The position numbers and the translations under genes were made by a program. Source: CAADGY01 sp900696665 (GTDB lineage: Bacteria; Acidobacteriota; Terriglobia; Bryobacterales; Bryobacteraceae). Taken from it: DNA of 38,626 nt. Position 1 is the stretch's first letter. The number at the start of each line of letters is the position of its first letter. Positions 16,065 to 23,847 of this stretch are shown here, in pieces. The notes beneath the pieces are model-generated. The model did not search any database. It was not told the DNA's origin and saw nothing but the letters and a program-made list of their open reading frames with translations. The DNA lies in the NCBI GenBank assembly GCA_035063885.1, contig JAPSFM010000039.1, positions 1-38,626 of the forward strand, read 5' to 3'.

Positions 16065-17198
16065 TCAACCGCAAATCTCGCGGTAATACTCCTCGTAGGC
16101 TGGAATGATCAAAGATGTACAGAAGCGCGTGAGCGCGGTGAGCCGCGCGGCGGCGCCCATCTTCGCGAGCAGGTCCCGGTCTTTCAGTAAGGAAACGACT
16201 CGCGCGGCCTGAGCATTAACATCGCCCACGTCTTCCAGGAACCCGTCAGTACCGTGGGTCACAAGCTCCGGCAATCCGCCGGCGCGGGTAGCCACCGGTG
16301 GAACGCCGCACGCCATTCCTTCGAGCGCTGCGAGACCGAACGATTCGAGTTCGCTCGGAAGAAGCAAGACGTGCGCATTGGGAAAGAGGCGTTCCACGTG
16401 AGCCTGCTTGCCGAGGAAGCTTACGTTGTTTTCCACACCGAGCTCTCTGGCCAACCGTTCCGCGGGTCCGCGTTCCGGTCCGTCCCCAACCATCAGCAGG
16501 TGTGCGGGAGTCTCCTGGATGACCTGCTGTAGAATCCGAACGCAGTCGAGAGGACGCTTCACCGGCCGGAAGTTCGAGACATGCATCAGGATGGCGGCGC
16601 CCGGTGGGGCGAGTTTGGAAGCGAGCTTACGCTCCGGCTCAGGCCGGTACAGCTCGCAATTAACGAAGTTCTTGATGACGCGGATGTCTTTCTCCACTCC
16701 AAAAACTTCAATGGTTCGGGCACGCAGGTAGTCGCTGATGGAAGTGACGCCATCGGATTTTTCGATCGAAAACTTCGTGATGGGGAAATACGAGCGGTCA
16801 GCGCCCACCAGCGTGATGTCCGTGCCGTGCAGCGTAGTGATGAAGGGCAGGCGCCTGCGCGATGGCATTTGCGAGACCATCATGTCTCTGGCCAACAGCG
16901 CCGCAATTGAATGCGGTATCGCGTAATGTACGTGCAGGAGATCCAGCTTATAGCTTTCCGCTACCTCGGCCATTTGGGAGGCCAGAGCGAGGCAATAGGG
17001 CGGGTATTCAAAGAGCGGGTAAGTCGTGACTTCTACTTCGTGATAGTGGATGCGGGGAGTTCCCGAGTCCAGCCGGATGGGATTCGCATAACTGATGAAA
17101 TGAATCTCGTGCCCGCGATAGGCAAGCTCCATGCCGAGTTCCGTGGCAACAATGCCGCTGCCTCCATAGGTCGGGTAGCACGTGATTCCGATGTTCAT
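16065..17198 (-). CDS. bshA: N-acetyl-alpha-D-glucosaminyl L-malate synthase (bacillithiol biosynthesis)
   Basis: GT4-family glycosyltransferase of 377 residues, the first step of bacillithiol synthesis, joining UDP-GlcNAc and L-malate. The N-terminus GITCYPTYGGSGIVATELG is the BshA signature. Further family motifs are LHVHYAIPHS, TTLHGTDITLVG, and the retaining-GT4 nucleotide-sugar site ESFGLAALEGMACG near 290. Bacillithiol is a low-molecular-weight thiol that buffers redox stress; partners BshB and BshC are not in the window. The ATG directly abuts the stop of the upstream lipoprotein gene, so it is probably the last gene of a minus-strand transcript. Confidence 0.93.
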   Translation of the reverse strand: MNIGITCYPTYGGSGIVATELGMELAYRGHEIHFISYANPIRLDSGTPRIHYHEVEVTTYPLFEYPPYCLALASQMAEVAESYKLDLLHVHYAIPHSIAALLARDMMVSQMPSRRRLPFITTLHGTDITLVGADRSYFPITKFSIEKSDGVTSISDYLRARTIEVFGVEKDIRVIKNFVNCELYRPEPERKLASKLAPPGAAILMHVSNFRPVKRPLDCVRILQQVIQETPAHLLMVGDGPERGPAERLARELGVENNVSFLGKQAHVERLFPNAHVLLLPSELESFGLAALEGMACGVPPVATRAGGLPELVTHGTDGFLEDVGDVNAQAARVVSLLKDRDLLAKMGAAARLTALTRFCTSLIIPAYEEYYREICG

Positions 17199-18221
17199 CT
17201 ACTTCGTCAGGCTAACATCTTGAAATCGCAGCATGCCTGCGCCTATCGCGCCGCTCAGGTTTTCGTCCGGACTCGGACGGTTCCCGCCGCCGAACCAGAC
17301 CCGGATCCGGTCGCCGAGCACTTCCACCTCGGGGTCGCACAGTACGGACTGATTCCAGGGAGCCTCACCGGAAAAAACCAGGTCGCGGCGCTTGGTCCAT
17401 CTCACGCCGTCCGGCGATTGCGCCATGCCCAGCCGGCGGGTCTCCGAACGGTCCCGGCCCGTATAGATCATCCAGTAGAAGCCGTTGGACTCCCACACGG
17501 CTGGTTCTCCCAGTCCGTTGTCGTCGAACTCGCCCGGCTCACCGAGTTCCAGGACGGGGTTGGACCTCAACTTGGTCCAGCGCACTCCATCCGTGGACCG
17601 GGCAACACCGAGGCGCTGCCGGCGGGCGCGATCCATGCCGAGATAGTACATGAAGAAGAATCCGTCCCGGCGGAGGACATAAGGGTCGCCGATTGAAACT
17701 TCATCCCAACTGCCGCGCGGTCCGGCCGGCAGGACAGGCTGCACCTCGCGCGTCCACGAAGTAAGATCAAGGGACCGTGCCAGTCCAATGCGGTTGGCAT
17801 TCCTCGGCCCGGCTTGATACCAGTAAAGCCATTCGCCCTCGTGCCGCAATGCAGCGCCATTTGCCGCCATATAACCCGATTCCCAGGAATTCGGATCAGG
17901 CGACAACAGCTTGCCGCGCCGTAGCCAGCCGGCGCCGTCCGGGGAAATGGCAAGCCCCGTATGCCAAGTCTTGCCATCGAAGCCCGAATAAAAGTTAAAG
18001 TACTGGTTGATATGGTGCACAATGGACGGATTCAACACGTCCACCGAGTCCCAACTTCCCGCCGGCCCGCGTTCGAGAACCGGCAAGGCTTCCTGTTTGA
18101 AACTGAATCTCCCCTGCCGTGGTTTACCGGCGGGTGGCGAGAGTGCAAACTCGCGGTAGTTGCCGCACCCGCTAGCCAGCAGCAGAACGGCGGCAAGTCC
18201 GGCGCGTAGGGCATCAGGCAT
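17199..18221 (-). CDS. Lipoprotein with GH43/GH32-like five-bladed beta-propeller
   Basis: 340-residue predicted lipoprotein: signal with lipobox LLASGCGN (Cys19). The body carries the repeats of a glycosidase-type five-bladed propeller: WDSVDVLNPSIV, FNFYSGFDGKTWHTGLAISP, WYWYQAG-like, GSWDEVSIGDPYVLRRDGFF, LGVARSTDGVRWTK and LGMAQSPDGVRWTK. Such proteins hydrolyse or bind plant or cell-surface oligosaccharides. The acidic residues in blade-opening motifs (Asp in LNPSIV- and IGDPYV-type positions) fit, but I cannot prove all catalytic residues, so it may be non-enzymatic. It overlaps the kinase gene upstream by 8 nt and abuts bshA downstream. Confidence 0.75.
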   Translation of the reverse strand: MPDALRAGLAAVLLLASGCGNYREFALSPPAGKPRQGRFSFKQEALPVLERGPAGSWDSVDVLNPSIVHHINQYFNFYSGFDGKTWHTGLAISPDGAGWLRRGKLLSPDPNSWESGYMAANGAALRHEGEWLYWYQAGPRNANRIGLARSLDLTSWTREVQPVLPAGPRGSWDEVSIGDPYVLRRDGFFFMYYLGMDRARRQRLGVARSTDGVRWTKLRSNPVLELGEPGEFDDNGLGEPAVWESNGFYWMIYTGRDRSETRRLGMAQSPDGVRWTKRRDLVFSGEAPWNQSVLCDPEVEVLGDRIRVWFGGGNRPSPDENLSGAIGAGMLRFQDVSLTK

Positions 18222-19368
18222 GCGGCACGCGGATCCTCATGGAAGCCCCCGAACCGGGACGTGAGTCGAGCGTGAGATCACCCCCCAGGCTCCGGATCCT
18301 GCGCTTTATGCTGTCGGGTCCCAGCCGCAGTAATTCCAGCTCTTCAAGGGAATAGTTGCCGCTGAAAGTGAAGCCGGTGCCGTCGTCCTCGATGACAACA
18401 TCCAGCGCGCTGTCGCCGTGTGAGACCGATACCGCTACTCGAGAAGCTTTCGAGTGCTTCTGCACGTTATTCAGAGCTTCTCTGACGATGGAAAGCACCT
18501 CGGTCGAAAGCTCGGGTTCCTCGCCGGAGACTGAGGCGGTGTCATGAAAGCTCGCCGTCATGCCCGAGTCCTTTTGAAATCGCTCAACCAGGTGACGGAT
18601 GGAAGTAATCATGCCTGCGCCTTCTATTTCGGCCGGACGCATACTGCGAATAAAGGACCTGAGCTCAACGACCTGGCTGTGGCAGAGTTCCTGAAGTTGC
18701 CGCAGTTCGTCCATGCCGCGCTGAAAATCGCGTATTAGCATCTTACGGACGATCTCAAGCCGCATCTGAACACTGACGAAGCTCTGAAGCGGGCCGTCGT
18801 GAAAATCGGCCGCGATACGCTGCCGCTCCTCTTCCCGGGACTTTTCGGCCTCCGCCCGGAGAATCACCGATTGGCGCGCAGTGGAGGAGAGCCGGTTCTG
18901 AAGTATTTCGCGATGCAGCGTCAGAACCAGGCCTACGGTGCCTGCACAGAACATTATCAGCCAGACACCGGATGCGCCGATCGGCCGTGCGGCGCCTAAA
19001 AACACTGCCAGCACGCTTAGCAGGAAGCTCAATTCGTACCAGGAGTACAGAAGACTGACCCGCAGCACGATACAGACAAAAAAAGCCGCGGTGACAAAGA
19101 GGAATCGCCCCGCCGCGGCATAAGTCCAGATGAGGAAAATACCAAAATCGACGAACAGGATCAGCAGAGGTTGAGCCGCACGGTCTGCCGGCCGCCAGAA
19201 CAGTGTGGCAATCGCACCCACCAGGTATAGCGCCAGCAGAAAACTTAATCCGGAAAAGCGTCCGGACCACTGGATCTGAAAAACAAGGCAGGAAAGAGCG
19301 ATAAAAACGCGCATCACCGCGAGAGCGCGGCGCCACGTGTGGGGAACTAGTACGATGCCGGCTGCCAA
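18214..19368 (-). CDS. Membrane histidine kinase, NarL/DesK type (HisKA_3)
   Basis: 384-residue sensor kinase. Residues 12-152 form about six membrane helices with little periplasmic sequence, suggesting sensing within or near the membrane. The dimerisation domain has the phospho-His at His190 in RIAADFHDGPLQSF, the HisKA_3 motif. The ATPase domain shows the N-box REALNNVQKHSKA and G1 box EDDGTGF; the G2 region LRLGPDSIKRRIRSLGG departs from the usual GLGL.GM. No response regulator is adjacent, so it is an orphan kinase. The start is unsure: TTG at 19368 (used), or ATG at 19314. Co-transcribed with the lipoprotein gene (8-nt overlap). Confidence 0.85.
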   Translation of the reverse strand: MAAGIVLVPHTWRRALAVMRVFIALSCLVFQIQWSGRFSGLSFLLALYLVGAIATLFWRPADRAAQPLLILFVDFGIFLIWTYAAAGRFLFVTAAFFVCIVLRVSLLYSWYELSFLLSVLAVFLGAARPIGASGVWLIMFCAGTVGLVLTLHREILQNRLSSTARQSVILRAEAEKSREEERQRIAADFHDGPLQSFVSVQMRLEIVRKMLIRDFQRGMDELRQLQELCHSQVVELRSFIRSMRPAEIEGAGMITSIRHLVERFQKDSGMTASFHDTASVSGEEPELSTEVLSIVREALNNVQKHSKASRVAVSVSHGDSALDVVIEDDGTGFTFSGNYSLEELELLRLGPDSIKRRIRSLGGDLTLDSRPGSGASMRIRVPHA

Positions 19369-19405
19369 GCTCGCGTCCCGTTCACTCCCGATCCGAGTGG
19401 CAAGC

Positions 19406-19939
19406 TCATCTCACATATAGATACAGCGTATGGCTACGCCCCTCGCCATCGTCCTCGATATGCTCCGTCTTCACCGGCGTCCAACCGGTGAATTCAAAGT
19501 CGTGCGAGACCACGCGGGCGCCTTTCTTGAGCTGCTTTTCAAGCATGGGCCGGATCTTAACGTTCGACGAGGGGAGAAGATACACCGTCACCAGGTCCGC
19601 GTCCGAGTAATTCTGGCGTGTGATGTCGCCTTTAATCACCCGTGCGTTTCTCAAGCCGAGGCCGCGGATTCTATCCATACTCTGCTTCCAAAGGTCTTTG
19701 TCCATCTCCACGCCGGTGGCATTCGCGCGAAATTTCCGGGCGGCCATGATCACGATCCGCCCGTCTCCACTACCTAGATCGTACATTTTTTCGCCCGGCT
19801 TCAAACCGCCGAACTCGAGCATCTTCTCTACAACCGTCTCAGGCGTAGGATAGTACGGCGCCAGTTTCTCAGCATCCGCCGTCTGTTGCGAGAGCGCGGC
19901 GTAGGGCAGTAGAAATAGAACCGGTATAGAACGAATCAT
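19406..19939 (-). CDS. Putative exported SAM-dependent methyltransferase
   Basis: Class I SAM methyltransferase fold in 177 residues. Motif I is YDLGSGDGRIVIMAARKF (about 53-70), the acidic residue ending strand 2 is in GVEMDKD, and motif II-like GDITRQ and a YLLPSS strand follow. Before the fold there is a signal-like N-terminus (RSIPVLFLLPYAALSQQ), so the protein appears to be secreted, odd for a SAM-dependent enzyme. The start is well supported (GGAG 5 nt before the ATG). The fold order also recalls DOT1-like methyltransferases. Substrate unknown. It lies 37 nt upstream of the kinase on the same strand. Confidence 0.8.
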   Translation of the reverse strand: MIRSIPVLFLLPYAALSQQTADAEKLAPYYPTPETVVEKMLEFGGLKPGEKMYDLGSGDGRIVIMAARKFRANATGVEMDKDLWKQSMDRIRGLGLRNARVIKGDITRQNYSDADLVTVYLLPSSNVKIRPMLEKQLKKGARVVSHDFEFTGWTPVKTEHIEDDGEGRSHTLYLYVR

Positions 19940-20023
19940 GATGCTCCGTCGTAAAGTAGTCTACCTCAATAATCCAGTACGGATCCCTTCGCGATGCCTT
20001 CCAGTTTAGACGGGCTCCGGCAA

Positions 20024-21949
20024 TTAAGGTTCCAGATAAACCCGTACTCTGTTACTTTGTTGACCCTCCGCCTCCAGATACAATTCGGCTGGGCCGCTGT
20101 TCACGATAGCCGGTACTCTGATCTCAACCAGGTACATACCGACATAACCGGGAGCCAGAATTGCACGAGTCACTTCGACCGGGCTGCCGTCCAGAAAGGC
20201 CTGTACAGGCACCGCTACGGCCGGTGAATTTTCAAGCGGCGCCGGTAATCCCGTTGGCCACTCCGGTTCCACTTTTCCCAAGCCCGCAGCGAGAATTTGA
20301 AGAGCGGCGCCGGATCGCGCCGGTGTCGTCGCACTCAGCGCCAAGCCGTTTTCCCCATCCAACAGGAATGGTGTCCCGTCCGGGTCGACAAAAATCGCCG
20401 GTGAAATCTTTTGAAGTGGTAAACCCAGGGTATACCGGCCGCCTGTACCCTGCATGGCGAGCGTGATCGACGCTCCGGTGACCTCAAACGGAATTTGCAT
20501 CTGCGTGGCGCCACCCGAAGCATCCAGCACGGGAACCGCGAGCCCTCCCGCGCGGGCGGATTGAATTTGCGCGCCGATCATGCTGATCAACCCTCCCGGC
20601 GCCGCGGCACGAACGGTCAGGTCTGCGGCATTGACGAGCCGTGGTTCGAAGGCGCGATGTGGCGCCGGCGCCGCAAACAGCCCGTATCCCTCAATTGCGA
20701 CATAGATCTGGTTTCCGCTCGCATCCAAGCGAACATCCCTCACCAGCGCGTCCGGCAGTTTCCCGCTCACTTCCGTCCACTGTGTGGCGGGCCCGAGTGC
20801 GCCGAGGTCCGTACGGGTCATGAACACGCCGTCGCCGGTGCCGGCGTAAATGGCTCCGCTCGCCCGGTCAGCAGTGATCGAATACACCGCCGCTCCGGGC
20901 AGGTTTGCGGTGATATCGTCCCAAAATACGCCCGCGTTGAATGTCTTGACGATCCGCGCTGTTGATTGAGCGGTGCTGCGTGCCATTGTGGGCGGTCCGA
21001 AGGCGGCCAGTGCGATGCGGGCGTCGGAAGGGTCGATCCAAATCTGTTCCACCGGGCCCTCGGACCGCTCCCGGCGCGGAAACCATGTACGGCCCTGGTC
21101 GGAAGACGACCAAAGGCGGCCGTCCGCGGCACCGGCGTAAACAAACTCCCGCGCTGAAGCTACCGCCGTTATCCGTGCGCCGAGCAGTGCGGAATATGCA
21201 CTTTTCTGGGCGTGCTCGCGCGCCAGCGTGTCCGATGCGACGGTGGGCCGCCATGCGATTTTCTCTCCCGGCGCCCATTCAAACGGCGTCAGCGCGGCGG
21301 TCGTGTCTGATTCCGCTAACTCGATCACCATCCCGTCCACGCCCTTCGGTAACCGCAGAATGCGGTGAACAGGCAGGTTAGGCAGGCCCGTATTGATGCC
21401 GCCCCAGGATTCTCCGCCATCCGAGGAACGCCAGAGGCCATAATCGCCGGCAACCACAATTTCCGGGGCATTAAAGGGAGAAATCGCCAAATCCCGGATC
21501 GGACCTCCGAGAAGCGACACCCCATGGTACGCAGTTAAATTGCGCCATGTCGCCCCTTCATCATCGGAGCGCCAAACATGCCTGCCGAACGCGTAGAGCC
21601 GTGCACGGGCGTATCGGATCTGCCGGACTTGCGCTCCCGGTTCTGGCAAACGGATGACGGTCGGCGGCTCCGGGGTGGGAGGAAGAGGTTGAGACGATTG
21701 CGTCCAACGCTTCAGGTCTTCGGTCACAAATTGCCGGCCCGCCGCCGTCCGGACGTACAGGCGTACGCCGTTCTCCCCAAACCAGACACGCTCAACACCG
21801 CCTGACGCAGGTGCGGGGAGATTCAGATCCAGTACTGTGTTGCCGATACTGCGCCAATCCGGCCGGAGCCCCCGAGCTGGGAGCATGTTTGTGGCAAGGA
21901 GTGCAATGAGTATGGCGTTTCGGCTCACCACTGTGGCTTTCCGACCCAT
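20024..21949 (-). CDS. Exported beta-propeller protein with TIGR03437 C-terminal domain
   Basis: Secreted protein of about 641 residues with unknown function. A signal peptide (ILIALLATNMLPARG) begins it. Residues about 60-440 form a sortilin/BNR-type propeller with repeats such as VWRSDDEGATW, LWRSSDGGESW, LWSSSDQGRTWF and GVFWDD. The C-terminal 200 residues are the TIGR03437 domain known mainly from Solibacter (APGGLISMIGAQI, then VTRAILAPGYVGMYLVEIRV). This domain is probably a surface-sorting or adhesive module; its presence is the best taxonomic clue. The ATG at 21949 is preferred as it sits closest to the signal peptide; another in-frame ATG lies at 21988. Divergent from the FecR gene. 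Confidence 0.85.
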   Translation of the reverse strand: MGRKATVVSRNAILIALLATNMLPARGLRPDWRSIGNTVLDLNLPAPASGGVERVWFGENGVRLYVRTAAGRQFVTEDLKRWTQSSQPLPPTPEPPTVIRLPEPGAQVRQIRYARARLYAFGRHVWRSDDEGATWRNLTAYHGVSLLGGPIRDLAISPFNAPEIVVAGDYGLWRSSDGGESWGGINTGLPNLPVHRILRLPKGVDGMVIELAESDTTAALTPFEWAPGEKIAWRPTVASDTLAREHAQKSAYSALLGARITAVASAREFVYAGAADGRLWSSSDQGRTWFPRRERSEGPVEQIWIDPSDARIALAAFGPPTMARSTAQSTARIVKTFNAGVFWDDITANLPGAAVYSITADRASGAIYAGTGDGVFMTRTDLGALGPATQWTEVSGKLPDALVRDVRLDASGNQIYVAIEGYGLFAAPAPHRAFEPRLVNAADLTVRAAAPGGLISMIGAQIQSARAGGLAVPVLDASGGATQMQIPFEVTGASITLAMQGTGGRYTLGLPLQKISPAIFVDPDGTPFLLDGENGLALSATTPARSGAALQILAAGLGKVEPEWPTGLPAPLENSPAVAVPVQAFLDGSPVEVTRAILAPGYVGMYLVEIRVPAIVNSGPAELYLEAEGQQSNRVRVYLEP

Positions 21950-22114
21950 CCATTTTGACACGATTCTACCTCGTACCCCTTGTTCCATATTGGGAAGTGG
22001 CGATTCTCCGGCTATTTGCGCATTAATTCTTTACAAGGCTTGCTACTTGCTGAGCAATCTTGGTGTAAACTAAGGATCTGCGGCCCTAAGTTGGACCTCA
22101 GCCAGAACTCTGCA

Positions 22115-22930
22115 ATGGCGCGTCTGTCAACGTGGTTCGAAGTAGGACTTGCCGCGGCGTTAATCCTTCCCGCCGCCTTCTCCCAAATTGTACCAGGACG
22201 GGCCGACCATGCTGCGCGTGTTGTGTCGCTCGACGGACAGGTCTCGGTCATGCGTGATGCGATACCCTGGGCCCTAAAAGAAGGCGATCCCGTGCGGGTT
22301 CGTGAACTCATTGTGACCGGGCCCGATGGCTCCGCTGTCTTTGAATTGGCCGACGGCAGTACGTTTGAAATTTATCCGAATTCCCACGTTACGTTTCGAA
22401 ACACTCCCGGGAACTTACGCGATTTGCTGGATTTGTGGCTGGGCCGCATCAAAGTTCGTATCCAGAAGTTTGGGGGCCAGCCGAATCTGAACCGTGTACA
22501 CACCCCGACTGCCGTCATTTCCGTGCGTGGCACGGTCTTTGAAGTGTTGGTGGACGAAGAGGACAAGACTACCTTCGTCATGGTGGAAGAAGGGCAAGTG
22601 ACCGTGCAGCACGCGCTTCTTCCGACGGGTGAGCCGAAAATTCTGAATGCCGGCGAATACATCCAGGTTCACAAGGATGCTCCTTTGGCGCGGCGGGGTG
22701 TAGACCGGGATACGGTGTTCAAACACGCGTTCCGCGCACTGATCGATGCCATGTATACTGCCGTTTACCGGACGCCCCGAAGTGGTGGTGGCGTCTCCGT
22801 GCCCGGCAGCGGAGGCGGCCCACAGATTCCTGGCGACACGGGCGCCACACCCGCACCAGAGAGTGCGCCCGGTCCAGGGGATGTTGGGGCTACTCCTCCA
22901 CCTCCCGCTCCGCCTGCTTCAGCACCGTAA
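22115..22930 (+). CDS. Exported FecR-domain protein
   Basis: 271-residue protein with a signal peptide (residues about 8-23, ending AAFSQ) and a FecR domain (about 35-165): RVVSLDGQVSV, FELADGSTFEIYPNSHVTFR, then TPTAVISVRGTVFEV and VEEGQVTVQ. In anti-sigma systems FecR spans the membrane; here there is no membrane helix, so this is the soluble or surface type, which probably binds a ligand or partner. The last 60 residues are Gly/Pro-rich and disordered. The ATG at 22115 is preferred: the upstream in-frame extension lacks a leader-like sequence and overlaps the divergent gene. No sigma factor is adjacent. Confidence 0.82.
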   Translation: MARLSTWFEVGLAAALILPAAFSQIVPGRADHAARVVSLDGQVSVMRDAIPWALKEGDPVRVRELIVTGPDGSAVFELADGSTFEIYPNSHVTFRNTPGNLRDLLDLWLGRIKVRIQKFGGQPNLNRVHTPTAVISVRGTVFEVLVDEEDKTTFVMVEEGQVTVQHALLPTGEPKILNAGEYIQVHKDAPLARRGVDRDTVFKHAFRALIDAMYTAVYRTPRSGGGVSVPGSGGGPQIPGDTGATPAPESAPGPGDVGATPPPPAPPASAP

Positions 22931-22987
22931 GCTTACTCTGGATGCGCGCTTGGGATGCGCGTCGTCGAAGTACTCTGAGGGGGCCTC

Positions 22988-23827
22988 ATGTCTGCTATGC
23001 GTCTGCTGGCCGTGATGGTGGTTTCATCGGCTCTGGCCGCGGGTGACGGTTCATATACCGTCGCTGGGCTGCGGCTGATGCCGAAGCGCTGGGATAAACA
23101 AGCCAATTTCGAAAAGCTGAGCTATTACGCACGCCGGGCGGCTGAACGGGGTGCGGAAGTTGTCGTCACCCCGGAAGGATTTCTCGAAGGCTACGTCGGG
23201 AATGAAAAGGCCAATAAGGACCTGACGCGCGACCGGTACTTCGCCATCGGCGAACCAGTTGACGGCGAGATGATCGGACGCTGCCGTAATCTGGCCAAAG
23301 AATTAGGGATCTACCTGGTTCTGGGCTTTGCGGAGCGAAGCGGAGACCAGATGCGGAACAGTGCCGCCGTCATTTCACCAGGCGGCGAAATCATCCTGAA
23401 ATACTCAAAAAGCCACACGGCCGATGATGAGCCGTTCAACACCAAGGGCAGGGAATTCCCCGTTACAGACACGCCTTTCGGGCGCTGGGGCGCCCTGATC
23501 TGCATGGACCGGCAATTGCCTGAAACCTCGCGCATCCTCGCCGTCAAAGGAGCGCAGATCATTCTCGTTCCCGCGTGGGGCATGAACAACGAGACCAATG
23601 ACATCATGATGCGCACGCGCGCTTATGAAAATAGCGTGTGGGTGGTGTTTGTGCATCCCGAGCGCGTCCTGGTGATTGACCCCTCCGGAAAAATCACGGC
23701 TGAGGATGGCCGCGGGGGAGATGAGGCAGTACTTGCGGAAATCCGCATCGACAGCCGTATCGGCCGTGGACCGATACGGCACCGCCGGCCCGAGATCTAC
23801 GGCGAGATTCTAGGGCAGGCGAAGTAG
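22988..23827 (+). CDS. Exported carbon-nitrogen hydrolase (nitrilase superfamily)
   Basis: Nitrilase-fold hydrolase of 279 residues with a signal peptide (about 1-18), so periplasmic or extracellular. The catalytic triad is visible: Glu in VVTPEGF, Lys in ILKYSKSH and Cys in GALICMDRQLPE. It cleaves a non-peptide C-N bond (amide, carbamoyl or nitrile); substrate unknown. A second member, without a signal peptide, is encoded at 31058, so the genome places the two in different compartments. It ends 20 nt from the convergent comEC gene with no clear terminator between them. Confidence 0.87.
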   Translation: MSAMRLLAVMVVSSALAAGDGSYTVAGLRLMPKRWDKQANFEKLSYYARRAAERGAEVVVTPEGFLEGYVGNEKANKDLTRDRYFAIGEPVDGEMIGRCRNLAKELGIYLVLGFAERSGDQMRNSAAVISPGGEIILKYSKSHTADDEPFNTKGREFPVTDTPFGRWGALICMDRQLPETSRILAVKGAQIILVPAWGMNNETNDIMMRTRAYENSVWVVFVHPERVLVIDPSGKITAEDGRGGDEAVLAEIRIDSRIGRGPIRHRRPEIYGEILGQAK

Positions 23828-23847
23828 CGCGCCCGTCTGAGCTTCCT

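Noticed and set aside
16911..17696. Plus-strand open frame of 261 codons across bshA and the propeller lipoprotein gene
   Set aside because: It spans two well-supported minus-strand genes and resembles no protein.
22040..22071. Possible promoter of the FecR gene (TTGCTA or TTGCTG with TAAACT)
   Set aside because: Spacers are 20 and 13 nt, neither acceptable for sigma-70.
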